From Pomphorhynchus laevis (Eukaryota > Acanthocephala > Palaeacanthocephala > Echinorhynchida > Pomphorhynchidae), in assembly GCA_012934845.2 (NCBI GenBank), contig WNNJ02003556.1:1-64000 (forward strand): a stretch of 64,000 bases of DNA, written 5' to 3'. A model generated the notes under the pieces. That model made no database searches and was not told the DNA's origin. It worked only from the letters and a program-made list of their open reading frames with translations. The position numbers and the translations under genes were made by a program. Positions 9,642-20,228 of the stretch are shown piece by piece. Each line of letters starts with the position of its first letter. Position 1 is the first letter of the stretch.

Positions 9642-11334
9642 TAATTGTTACTGAGAAATCGATATCTAAAGCAGGTTTTTCATAAATGGATGATAACACC
9701 CGTGCAACCTTGTACTGTCGGATCGATTCCCTTTCAATATTTCGTATTCCAAGTCCTCCAATATTAGTTGGCAACGAACATACATCTCTCAAACCAACAT
9801 CAATGTCATCGTCAAACACGACATTCATGAATTTTGTTCCAATAGCATTTTTTAGATTATCCAACCATTCAATCTCGCAATCAACAGCACGGAATAGGTG
9901 AGTCCACTTTGACTGAACTGCAAGAGAATATGCTATAAATGCGGAATGTGCATCGGTATTAGCGGCATTAACGACATCCTCGACTAGATCTGACATTGAT
10001 GAAAACTGCTCGCAGCAATATTCTTTTACAAACTTTGGTGTGCCAATAGGTGCACCAAGTACCTTTAAGCCATCGTCAATAATATTTATGCCATCCACCC
10101 CAAAGATATATTGAGCGCGGATCCTGTTTTATGGATGAATAAGCAACTTCGATTTGTTATTCACGGATTTTATATATCAAAGGCATAGACGAGATTGCAA
10201 ATGCTGGTATCGCGAGGGGTCCCCTTGTGTGACCCCTTCTGCCGACATTAAATTACCTCCTTGACCAACAAGTAAAGCATCTAATCTGTATGTATTTCGT
10301 AGAACGCATGTAAGGGCAGGGCATACTTTATCGACATTTTTAAGCATTAGACACCTATTCATTAGATTAAACGCGTTCTTCGCGTCCACCGATAATATTC
10401 CACATTCCTCGTCAGAGTGAAAACGATCGTTTAATGTATGTATAATATACGCTAACCCACCTGGTTGTCCCGCACACATTTGCAAATTACCTGCTACTGC
10501 TCGTAAATCTCTTTTAGCCACATTCAGAATGGCTTTGCCAATTACACGACGGAACACTTCACCTACTCCAATAGGAAGAACACCCGGGTGCTTATTTAAA
10601 GCGACAATTCTGCTGTTAACGTATGCCTGTAACGACTCAGCTGGAATTAATTCAGATGCGATGCGCACTGCTAAACTCGCAATGGCATCCGCTAACTTTA
10701 TCGAATGCGATCCAAAAGCTATTAACATCCTCCTAAAAGCAATCGCCGTTATTCCAAAAGGACCGGCCCCTCCATGGGTCCTCAACGATTCCTTGATAAT
10801 CGTACGTCCATCGATTCCACTATATATAGAAAAGTGATGGGATTTACAATTAGTTATTGGCAAAGATAATACTGCCTCTGGTGAAATTGGTTGCGCGGGA
10901 TAATGTAATTCAGCCAAGATATCAGATACATGCTTACCTTCATACACATCATCGAAACGATAAACGGCATCGCCATCTTCTGTGTCGTTGATAATTCTTA
11001 TCGCTGCATTCGTTTTGCCAGCTCGCATAAAACGAGAAAATTGCTTGTGTTTACCTATTCGATGGAAATCTTTTGCATATTTCACACTAGCCTTTCGATG
11101 CTGTAAGATGCATGCCTCATCAAACAGTTCTTCGTACTCTCCCAAATTCCAGCTATCAATTCTTCGTTGGAGAGTCTTTCTCATTGTACCAATTTTTCTG
11201 GATGGCATCGATTGTAACATCAATTGACAGGCCACTACAACTTCTTTCAAGGCCCGTTGTTCATGTAAGCTAGGGCTTTGACTGCGTTGAATTTCTCTGT
11301 CAGGAGATTGATAAATTGATTGCTGCCAGTGCAT
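9601..11334 (-). pseudogene. Reverse transcriptase of RLE-bearing LINE copy B (deleted core)
   Basis: Fingers and palm at 11334-10177 show GGAGPFGITAIAFRRMLIAF, RIVALNKHPGVLPIGVGEVF, LSVDAKNAFNLMNRCLML (motif A) and EGVTQGDP (motif B). The frame is then lost, and it resumes at 10098 with GLKVLGAPIGTPKFVKEY. Motif C (YADD) should lie between and is absent, so roughly 250-300 bp are missing compared with copies A and C. The remaining thumb region (to 9601) holds PTNIGGLGIRNIERESIRQY. Confidence 0.85.
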
Positions 11335-11519
11335 TTCGGGAGGGTCATATGATTTGGTACCCAGCTTATTACTGTCATATACATGTGTTCGATTAACTTT
11401 TCATAATTTGAAATCTCTGAACTGTGTGTAACCGTAACCTGTTCAATAGACGGATTGATTGTTGAAAGAATACCATTTAAATTTTCAATTGACTTGTTAT
11501 CTGAGTTCTTAATAATCAT
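11247..11519 (-). pseudogene. N-terminal part of RLE-bearing LINE copy B
   Basis: A 90-codon frame that continues, across a frame change, into the reverse-transcriptase frame starting at 11334. Just upstream on the - strand, TGCCAAAATACACGGCCAAA reads CQNTRPN, which continues the cysteine-rich segment at 17104-16986 across the inserted LINE. Confidence 0.65.
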
Positions 11520-11639
11520 ATTTGGCCGTGTATTTTGGCAACAAGTTTTGAAAAAATTGTTGAACCTTAAAAAAATTTTGGTTTCAAATAAACATACATT
11601 CCAGATTTCAGTTCCAGATTTCAGTTCCAGATTTTAGTT

Positions 11640-11668
11640 CCAAACATTGCAAGAACTGCAATGTTTGG
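11640..11668. repeat. 12-bp-arm hairpin at the start of the ORF1 duplication
   Basis: CCAAACATTGCA and TGCAATGTTTGG around AGAAC. The right arm is normal ORF1 sequence (also at 12715); the left arm is an inverted copy of it, placed exactly where the first ORF1 copy begins. Confidence 0.85.
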
Positions 11669-12579
11669 ACTCACGTTGCCATTCCTTTCATAGACGAGGA
11701 CAACGTTTCAAATCAAAATTTCCTCTGCGGCTTCTGTTGTGCTGCCCTCGTAGGTAAGCTTATGAATAAGCTCATTTTTCCTATTCATCCCCACATCTAA
11801 ATACAACTCATACTTCTTTCTTCTCTTCACGTACTCCTCACTCTACCTCTACCGTAGCACTTCTCAATAATTTACATCCTTCTGTCAAAATTATCTCCAG
11901 TAACATCTCCGTTCAACCTATTCAACAATCCACTTCTGTCACACATGCTCCAAACGTATCACCTCTCAATAATTTACATCCTTCCGTCAAAATCATCTCC
12001 AGTAACATCTCCGATCAACCGATTCAACACTCCACTCCTGTCAAACATGCTCCAAACTATCTTAAATCTTCACTTAGCACCCCTGTCATTCCCACGTTTA
12101 TCTGCTCTTCTGCCTCTACTACTACCAGGTCTGTCCGTCCACCACTACGTAATCGTTTTCCTTCGCGCGATCGATGCATTATCATATCTAATTTAAAGGT
12201 TTCCGAATCTGATTCTCCTCAATGTCGCCTCGATGATGATGTATCTGCTTTCAGGTCTATCCTAGCAACCATTCTTCCTGATAATAATCTATCCCTCTTC
12301 AATAATATCGCTCCTGTATCTTTGATCCGTTTAAACAAATCCACTAAATCCAATCATCTCAGTCTGCCACTCCTAAATATCGTTTTCCGGCATAGTTCAC
12401 ATGCATCTTTGGTACTTTCGCAACGTTTTAAACTTCTTACCACTTCGTCTACTTGTCGTATCTTTCCTGACCGCTCCCCTTCTAATATTGCCCAGCTTAA
12501 TTTAGCTCTCATTGAGAAAAATCGACGTGAAACAAATGGCGAGTCATCTTTATCTATACGTCAAATCAATGACGTGTAG
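11653..12579 (+). pseudogene. L2/CR1-like LINE ORF1, first tandem copy (internally deleted)
   Basis: It begins at the zinc-finger segment (CNVWTHVAIPF, FLCGFCCAALVG) and lacks about 300 bp of the linker, joining at 11757-11773 through a small hairpin (AGCTTAT-GA-ATAAGCT). The RRM-like part follows: RDRCIIISNLKVSESDS, DDDVSAFRSILATILPDN and CRIFPDRSPSNIAQLNLAL. It matches the second copy 1358 bp downstream almost exactly (11945 matches 13303; 12322 matches 13680). Confidence 0.8.
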
Positions 12580-12587
12580 ATAATCAA

Positions 12588-12615
12588 TTTTATCCTTGTA
12601 CACACAAGGATAAAA
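12588..12615. repeat. 12-bp-arm hairpin between ORF1 and ORF2 (repeated at 13946-13973)
   Basis: TTTTATCCTTGT, loop ACAC, ACAAGGATAAAA. It occurs in both tandem ORF1 units. The homologous site in copy 2 (near 25775-25815) and in the older relative near 29640 has no hairpin and instead reads on as coding sequence. Confidence 0.8.
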
Positions 12616-12659
12616 ATTCGATGGCGTTAAGAGAAAGTTAACTAAAAATGTCGGCCAGC

Positions 12660-13937
12660 AACTTAAGTCCGTCAAGGAAGCTTACATTGAAAAGCAAATT
12701 GGATGCGACAACAAGAACTGCAATGTTTGGACTCACGTTGCCATTCCTTTCATAGACGAGGACAACGTTTCAAATCAAAATTTCCTCTGCGGCTTCTGTT
12801 GTGCTGCCCTCGTAGGTAAGCTAATGAAGAATGACCACTCAAAAGGTGGAGACGTTCAGAACGCTAACAAAACAGATTTGTGCTCAATAAATAAACTTGA
12901 TGATATCTCTCAGTCGACTCAGACCGCTGTTATACATGGAACATCAACAAACGACAACATATCTTCCAATCTATCGTCGTCATCCGTTTGCTTACTAACT
13001 CCTTCGTCATCTATGAAACCCGTTCTTGAAACTTCTCTCACACACACTCCTCCTTTAACTACGGATAAAACTTCCCTTAATCTTAATCTTCCTAACAATG
13101 CAAACAGTAAAGGCCTTCATAACGAACCTCATTTTTCCTATTCATCCCCACATCTAAATACAACTCATACTTCTTTCTTCTCTTCACGTACTCCTCACTC
13201 TACCTCTACCGTATCACTTCTCAATAATTTACATCCTTCTGTCAAAATTATCTCCAGTAACATCTCCGTTCAACCTATTCAACAATTCCACTTCTGTCAC
13301 ACATGCTCCAAACGTATCACCTCTCAATAATTTACATCCTTCCGTCAAAATCATCTCCAGTAACATCTCCGATCAACCGATTCAACACTCCACTCCTGTC
13401 AAACATGCTCCAAACTATATTAAATCTTCACTTAGCACCCCTGTCATTCCCACGTTTATCTGCTCTTCTGCCTCTACTACTACCAGGTCTGTCCGTCCAC
13501 CACTACGTAATCGTTTTCCTTCGCGCGATCGATGCATTATCATATCTAATTTAAAGGTTTCCGAATCTGATTCTCCTCAATGTCGCCTCGATGATGATGT
13601 ATCTGCTTTCAGGTCTATCCTAGCAACCATTCTTCCTGATAATAATCCATCCCTCTTCAATAATATCGCTCCTGTATCTTTGATCCGTTTAAACAAATCC
13701 ACTAAATCCAATCATCTCAGTCTGCCACTCCTAAATATCGTTTTCCGGCATAGTTCACATGCATCTTTGGTACTTTCGCAACATTTTAAACTTCTTACCA
13801 CTTCGTCTACTTGTCGTATCTTTCCTGACCGCTCCCCTTCTGATATTGCCCAGCTTAATTTAGCTCGCATTGAGAAACATCGACGTGAAACAAATGGCGA
13901 GTCATCCTTATCTATACGTCAAATCAATGACGTGTAG
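12660..13937 (+). pseudogene. L2/CR1-like LINE ORF1, second tandem copy (full)
   Basis: The frame enters near 12630 and shows KEAYIEKQIGCDNKNCNVWT followed by FLCGFCCAALVGKLMK. This PHD-like pattern C-x4-C-x2-W...F-x-CGFC is shared with ORF1 of the CR1-like LINE. A serine/threonine-rich linker follows (12824-13330), then after a frame change the RRM-like domain (RDRCIIISNLKVSESDS, RIFPDRSPSDIAQLNLARIE). ORF1 ends with SIRQINDV at 13937, just before the ORF2 start at 13979. Other copies suggest ORF1 once read further. Confidence 0.8.
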
Positions 13938-13978
13938 ATAATCAATTTTATCCTTGTACACACAAGGATAAAAATTCG

Positions 13979-16900
13979 ATGGCGTCCCATCTCTCCCCCT
14001 TGTCTTCTTCGCTAGTCGATCTCGCTCCTAAGCATTCTTTTCGTCTTAGTCTATTCAACACTCGCTCCATTCTTCATAAAGCTGATATGCTTCTTGATAT
14101 CTTCGATCAATTATCTATCGATATTCTCTGCATTACCGAATCCTGGCATTGTGACTCCGACGATCTTGCTATTCGTCGTCTATGTCGCTCTGGTTGTTCT
14201 TTAGTTGAATCAGCTCGTCAAATTGCCTCTCATACATCTACTGCTTTTAACCATGGCAGTGTTGTTGCCATTGCTCGTCACCCAATGTCTTTACGTAAAA
14301 TTAACGTTAACATCCGTTACACCTCGTTCGAATTACTCATATGCAGATTATCAACTCCTTTTCCATCTGGAGCTTGTGATTGTATACCGTCCAGGTTCAG
14401 TTGCCCCCTCACGTATCTTCTTTAACGACATTGCAGATCTAATGTCTCACTGTTCATTGTCTTATACTCCTTCTTTTGTTCTCGGTGACTTTAACATTCG
14501 TCTTGATCGCCCGTCTGACTCTGACTCTATCACTTTAACTAATCTTTTTTCTGATTTTAACTATAAATTACTTTCAACAAGCCCAACTCATATTCTCGGT
14601 GGTGCTCTCGACATCATTGCTGTTCCTAATTGCTTCAATGACTATACCTCCTTGTCAATTACTGATCCTGGTTTGTCCGATCATTTCCTTGTCACTCTTA
14701 CTCTTACTCGTCCCCATCCTCCTTCTCCGCCTTTACCTTTATCTACAACAAGTCGACCCTGGAAGCTTCTCGATATCCCTGTTCTCTGCACAGCCTTACT
14801 TAATTCTTCACTCTTTTCACTTCCTCTTAACTATCTCTCTCCCGGTGATCTCTGCATTCTGTTTGATTCTGAACTTACGTCGATCCTCAATAACCTTCTG
14901 CCTAGTCGACTTCGACGTTCCCAGCGCTTGCGCCATGCTCCCTGGTTCGATTCTGACTGTAGTCTTTCTAAGCGTCGACTCCGTCACTCTTTTCGTATGT
15001 ATAAACGCTTTCTTAAACGATCACCCAACTCACTCCCATCCAAATCTTCGTGATTCCTACTTTTCTCTACGCCGTTTACATCTCATTCTTATACGTACTA
15101 AACGTACTCTCTTTTGGCGAAATCAACTCGAGTCATCTTCCAACTCTAAATCTCATTGGAAAATCTTAAACTCAATTCTTTCACGATCATCTACTCCTTG
15201 TAATATAAATCCTGATGAATTTTCTTCTTATCTACAAACTAAACTATCTAATTTACTTTCCCTACTACCCATAGCCACCTTGTACCCACTTTTCTCTTTA
15301 AATACTTCCCTCCCAGAACTATTCCACCTTCTTCCCGTTTCGTCTGATGAAGTTTCTTCGGTTCTGCTGTCATTACCTAATAAAACCTCTCCTTCTGACC
15401 CAATTCCCACTCACTTGCTTAAAAATATCTGCTCCTCTATCTCACCCTTCCTAACCACATTGTTCAACTCGTCCATCCGTAGCCGTACATTTTTTCCATC
15501 TGGAAATGTGCCACTGTTCGTCCTCTCATCAAAAAGCAAACTCTCGACTCCTGACTACCATTTTCGTACCGTCCAATCTCACTTCTCCCTACCCTCTCTA
15601 AACTCCTTGAGCGTCTCGTTCTCAAGCAAGTTAATACATATTTCTTTACCTCTAAATTGTTTCCTCCCTTCCAAACCGCTTTTCGCTCTAATTACTCTAC
15701 CGAAATTGCCTGTCTTAAAGTTTATAACGACTTACTCATATCGCGCGATCATAAATTATGTAGTGTCATAGTTTCTCTTGATCTATCGTCTGCTTTTGAC
15801 ATCGTCGATCACTCGATTCTTCTACATCGCCTTCGTCATGATTATGGCTTCTCTTTACCCACTGTATCATGGTTTTCTTCATATCTATCAAACCGTACAT
15901 TTCGCGTATATTCTAACTCTTCTCTCTCCCATCCTTCGTCCATTCCGTCCGGTGTTCCGCAAGGCTCCGTATTAGGCCCTATACTTTTCTCTCTTCTTCT
16001 TGGTGATTTGTCTTCGATTTCTCATAAATTTAACTTCCATGTTATGCAATATGCTGATGACATTCTCATCTATGCTCACGCACCTGCTTATCGTATTCAT
16101 GATCTTAGTGTTTCTGTTTCCAGCTGTCTTGTCTCAATTTCCAATCATCTTTCTTCCCTTCGCCTTTCTCTGAATCCTGATAAATCTAAAATTATGTGGA
16201 TCCTACCTCGAAGCTTCGGCTTAGAACCTCTCTCCGTATCATTAAATTCTACAATTATTTCTATCGTTGATAATCTTGGTTTCCTAGGCTTTTATTTCGA
16301 CAACCGACTTTCACTTAAACCTTTCGTTAGTGATAAAGTACGCTCATTTACCTTGATACCCGCAACCTCCGTCAAGTTCGTAGATTGATCGATTTCCCTT
16401 CTTGTATGACTCTCATATCTTCTCTTCTTTTCTCAAGACTTGATTACTGTCTTAGTCTATTTTCCAACTCACCTAAATCCACTCTTCTTCCTTTACAACG
16501 CATCATCAACGCTGCCGTCCGAGTTCTCCTCCGTCTTCGTCGTTTTGATCATACATCCCACTATCTTGTTTCTCTTGATTGGCCTACCATTTATTGTCGT
16601 GTTCAAATTCGTCTTCTTATCATTGCTTTTCGTCTTATAACTTCTCATACCCCTTCATTTCTCAACCTTCCTTTTCTCGACAATTCTCGTACTGTGTATT
16701 GTGCTCTGCGTTCCCGTAGTTCCCTTCTTTTACATGTCCCAATCTACTCTATCTCTTTTGGCTTCCTCTCTTTCGTTGTGGCTGCTCCTCTCTTGTGGAA
16801 TCAACTGCCTATTCATATCCGCCAATCAACATCTATGCCGTGCTTTAAACGCCAAATCCAGTTCCGTTTCAAAAATCAACTAATTATCTGTGACTTTTGA
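13979..16900 (+). pseudogene. L2/CR1-like LINE ORF2: endonuclease and reverse transcriptase (frameshifted)
   Basis: ORF2 opens with ATGGCGTCCCATCTC. Endonuclease landmarks: FNTRSILHKADMLLDIFDQL, ILCITESWHCDSDD, ELVIVYRPGSVAPSRIFFND, SFVLGDFNIRLDRPSDSD and ITDPGLSDHFLVTL. Reverse-transcriptase landmarks: SVIVSLDLSSAFDIVDHSIL (motif A), GVPQGSVLGPILFSLLLGDL (motif B), MQYADDILIYAHA (motif C) and LNPDKSKIMWI. The tail holds FSRLDYCLSLFSNSPKSTL. Frame changes near 14370, 15040, 15490-15650 and 16385 break it. Copy 2 reads through the first two. Confidence 0.9.
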
Positions 16901-16904
16901 TGTC

Positions 16905-16984
16905 CTTTTTTTGTTTGTTAGTGGTCATGTAAGCGTGCATTTTGCACGCATTTGCACGTTAAATAAATTATTGTATTATTATTA
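16905..16984 (+). other. 3' UTR and tail of L2/CR1-like LINE copy 1
   Basis: A short 3' UTR (GTGGTCATGTAAGCGTGCAT, CACGTTAAATAAATT) ends in TTGTATTATTATTA. The same 3' end, diverged, occurs at 28100-28170, at 36540-36600 (-) and twice inverted at 20229-20704. That marks it as the signal shared by this LINE group. Confidence 0.8.
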
Positions 16985-17283
16985 AGTTGCCCTGCAGTTA
17001 GCACACGCTGTTTTGTTTTTAGCACACCGACATCCTTTGCGTCTGGCAGCGTTACCATTGCATGTACAGCATTGGGCAATATTACTTGGCTTACCCCTCG
17101 TCATAATCGACTTGTGGTTTGGAACTTTGCTCGTTCAGGATGTAATTGCAATTGTAGTTGTTTAAATTGTGTGTTTATACTGTTCTTATGTGAACGGTGT
17201 ATAGAACTTTATATAACCAAGACAAATTTCAATTCATAGGTTATAAGGTTATATTTTTTTTTATATATTTTTTTAGCCAAAAG
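16985..17283 (-). mobile_element. N-terminal cysteine-rich segment and 5' UTR of LINE copy B
   Basis: On the - strand an ATG at 17104 opens MTRGKPSNIAQCCTCNG, then KGCRCAKNKTACANCRAT, ending exactly at the inserted LINE. With the insertion removed, reading continues as CCQNTRPN near 11550. The same cysteine pattern (CCACNGPNAKCKGCRCAKAD) opens copy E at 41785, so it is the family's N-terminal zinc-binding segment. From 17105 to about 17283 lies the presumed 5' UTR. Confidence 0.8.
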
Positions 17284-17294
17284 GATTTATACAT

Positions 17295-18326
17295 TTAAGG
17301 TTGCCCGCAAATAGGCCCTGTATTATACCAGTTTTTATATGAATTTTGTGTTGATCGTTGTATGCGGAACGCCAGAGAGCACATTTTTGCGAGGGAGACT
17401 CCTATTTGGCGGCCTAACTTCGCTATGTTTTCCGCGTATGAGCGATTCCTTCTAGCGGTAGCCGATGCTGCTACCCGCTTCAGCACTGCACTCATTTCAA
17501 CTCCAGTACCTCCAGAAGAGGAAATTATCAAGGGAGCAAATCCAGCTCGTTCGAATGTGTTTACACGCTCTACATATTTCGCACGCTTTCTGTTCTCGTG
17601 ATACACAAATGTGCTCTCTGGGCTGCGTGAGGCATTTGACGGAGCGTGGATGTTGAAAATTGAGACGTCAAAGAACGTCCGCTCTGTCGGGATACCAAAT
17701 AACCCAGTACAAGCCAAGTCTAGACGAGCATTGCGGTCTTTGCAAGTAGATGCCGTTTTAAATGAATAATTTGATTCTATTGGTGTCAGCAGAGGCTCTG
17801 TTACGATATTTTGACTTGCACCTGATAGCAAGTTTCGCAGGAGATCACGAATCGCATTGTGTCTGATTATTGTCTTGCCAGATAAACGACAAGAGAGAGT
17901 GTGAATAACAGAATTATCCTCCCCACAAACGCATGTCTTAAACGCGTTGACAAGTGGCCATCCGTATCTTGTTGACAAACCATCATAAAACTCCTCGCGA
18001 CGTAGTCTGTATAACCGATCATCGTTAACCCTAGCAGAAAGCCAAGTAGAAGAGCCTTTTATTGTCGCGTGCATTAACGAATTACGAAAAAATGTGTCGC
18101 TCCCATCCACTATTTCGGAAAACAAGGAGTCTGAAATATGCTTCTTTATTCTTCTAATTTCCGCTGCTACTATAGTCTGAGCTTTGTTTAGTTCAACTCC
18201 CGTTAAACCACTTTCAAGTGGATTACACATAGCATCCGACCACTGCCACTCACGTAAGACAAAATCTGAAGAATCCGTAATGCCCATTCCACCCCTGCTT
18301 GTCGGCAAAGCAATAATCCGTCTCAT
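17295..18326 (-). pseudogene. Thumb and endonuclease of RLE-bearing LINE copy C
   Basis: A 343-codon open frame. LPTSRGGMGITDSSDFVLRE marks the thumb. KTCVCGEDNSVIHTLSCRL is the knuckle. TIIRHNAIRDLLRNLLSGAS, RNARLDLACTGLFGIPTERT, FFDVSIFNIHAPSN and ENRKRAKYVERVNTFERAGF mark the restriction-like endonuclease, and SSGGTGVEMSAVLKRVAASA the C-terminal helix. All putative PD-(D/E)XK residues (D in RLDL, D in FFDV, K in ENRK) are present. Confidence 0.9.
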
Positions 18327-18341
18327 TTGATCTGATATTAG

Positions 18342-19553
18342 TTACTGACCGGTGAGATTTGGTAGAAGGCATTCTTTTATTTTCTGTTCCGATTTTTCCA
18401 CGCCCTTACCTTCGAAGCGACATGCCCTAAAAATGTGAGTCCATTTGTGTTGGAGGGACACCATGTAGGCGGAATATGCGAGCTGCGGATCAATTTTCGC
18501 GATTTCTGCTAGTCGTTGGATCATCATCCAATTCTCTATTTTGTCATCCAGCCATGATTTTTCATATTCGGCCGATCCAATAGGACATCCCAGGACTTCA
18601 ACGCCCGTGTTGGTCACTGACACATCCAAAGCATTGAACAATGATTTTGTTTCACTATTTTCGGAGGGAACAAATATTTTACATTTCCTAGCATTGACAA
18701 AGAAGCCATATTGAGGTCCAAGTGTTTGCATCCTCTCCAAATATCCCGCAAGATCATTCGCTGTTCCTACGCAAGACACATCATCTGCATACCATTTTTG
18801 CTGGATATTTGGAAAATCATGTTTTAATTTTTCCATCAGAGGAAGAGTTGCTGCAGCAAAGGCAACCATTGACAGCGGGTCCCCCTGTGTAAAACCCTCT
18901 TGGGATCTCATTGTTTCACCGTCAATTATCATAGTGGGATCATCATGATAAGTGTTTGTTAAAATGTTAACTAGTGGTAGACACACACTACTCATATTAG
19001 CCAAAGCAAGTTTTCTATTAACGCGATTGAACGCGTTGTCAGCGTCTATAAGCTGCAAGCATTTGTTATTCTGTTCAAATATACACGACCGAATGTACCG
19101 AACCACATACTCCCGGCCACAACGTTGTCCCGCAAATAATTGTGTATTTGCTGCAACTGATTGTATGTGCATAGAAATAGTTCTAATGACGACTTTGGCC
19201 ATTATCCTACGATACACTTCGCCAATCCCGATAGGCCTAATTCCATCAGACTTTTCTAAGGCAATCAACCTTGAGGCAACCAAAGCTACAGTTGATTCTC
19301 GTGGAACAATTTCAGAGGCTAAACGTCTTGTAATACCAGCTAATGCCTCAGCCAGCTTATCAGAATCGCGGTCAAACAATATCAGCATTTGTTTCCATGT
19401 TTGCGCGTCCACACCTGATGGCCCGGCTGCACCTGTCGTCTTCTTTGCCATCGATACCATATCCGCTCCTGTTATTTGATTGAATAAAGTGACATGAAAC
19501 GGAAGTGTTCTTATCATAGAGTGCTTGATCAAACCTTCTTCGTGTAAATTCAC
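18342..19553 (-). pseudogene. Reverse transcriptase of RLE-bearing LINE copy C
   Basis: A 403-codon open frame with every core motif: GAAGPSGVDAQTWKQMLILF, RLIALEKSDGIRPIGIGEVY, QLFAGQRCGREYVVRYIRSC, LQLIDADNAFNRVNRKLALA (motif A), EGFTQGDPLSMVAFAAATLP (motif B), KWYADDVSCVG (motif C) and GPQYGFFVNARKCKIFV. A 101-bp piece of it (19011-19111) is duplicated, with one difference, at 20420-20520. Confidence 0.9.
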
Positions 19554-19607
19554 GCCATGTGGATGTTTCTCACGTAAGGCCTGTTTGACAGTTAATTGCC
19601 CAACTTT

Positions 19608-20172
19608 TTAGTTCAATTTAAGACACTTGCCAAATGATGCTTTCCCATCAAGAGTTCTCACTGCTCCACCGATATTGCCTCTGAGCATGAGTCGTATGAA
19701 CGTCTTGTGCCAATTTTCCTCAACCTGATAATTTCCTTTCCCGTCTTTTGTATGTTGAAGGTAACGAGCTTCATCTAATAAATATTGAATCTTCCCAGCG
19801 CGCCACAAATCGATCCTTTGACGCAGAGCTTTTCGTACAACACTTGTTTTCCGAGATTGCAAACGCTGCAGAACACACTGGCACAATATCGTTACTTTTT
19901 TAAAGCGCATTCTTGATCTATATCTGTGCAAGCAATTTCGAACAGCGCTGTTAGTTCGCCTATAAACTCTCTACTTTCGTTACACCTTGGCAATACATAA
20001 CTGTTTGGACGCCATTTGACAACTTCTTCATATATAGAATCCAAACAACCCGATTTTGACAGAATAACGCTTGACTCTTCATCGCTATTTTGCTGTTCAT
20101 CTGTTGTTTGAGGGATGTTTGAGACGCGAGAAAAACAGTAGACTGAGTTTTCTGCCGGACTATTGCCTTCAT
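19608..20172 (-). pseudogene. N-terminal region of RLE-bearing LINE copy C
   Basis: Two frames (20172-19960 and 19931-19608) together hold the conserved QRLQSRKTSVVRKALRQRID motif and the helical region that precedes the reverse transcriptase in copies A and B. A frame change lies between them. The function is unknown and probably nucleic-acid binding. Confidence 0.6.
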
Positions 20173-20228
20173 TTATATCAATTGAAGCTACTGCTAGAGT
20201 TGGTGAAGCGTTGTTGCAACATTTTTTT

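Larger units (their letters stand above)
8941..11556 (-). mobile_element. RLE-bearing LINE copy B, main part
   Basis: On the - strand this holds the N-terminal part (11519-11247), the reverse transcriptase (11334-10177 and 10098-9601) and the endonuclease (9641-8943). The missing N-terminal cysteine-rich segment is found at 17104-16986, beyond a 5.4-kb L2/CR1-like LINE that inserted into it. The reverse transcriptase has an internal deletion that removes the YADD region between 10177 and 10098. The end of the coding frame at 8943 is followed at once by copy A. Confidence 0.85.
11554..16984 (+). mobile_element. L2/CR1-like LINE, copy 1, inserted in LINE copy B
   Basis: A non-LTR element with ORF1 (present twice in tandem), ORF2 (endonuclease plus reverse transcriptase) and a tail ending TTATTGTATTATTATTA. 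Both flanks read as LINE copy B, and AAGTT stands at each junction as a candidate 5-bp target-site duplication. The 5' edge holds three direct repeats of a 13-bp CAGATTTCAGTTC-like unit (11610-11640). Copy 2 at 25650-28170 is nearly identical over the shared part, so activity was recent. Confidence 0.9.
17285..20215 (-). mobile_element. RLE-bearing LINE copy C
   Basis: On the - strand: N-terminal helical part (20172-19608), reverse transcriptase (19553-18342) and thumb plus endonuclease (18326-17295). It is the most complete catalytic copy of the family in the window, with one frame change at the reverse transcriptase to thumb junction (18326-18342) and one near 19560-19610. The 5' cysteine-rich segment was not found, so it appears 5'-truncated. 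It lies head to tail with copies B and A. Confidence 0.85.
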
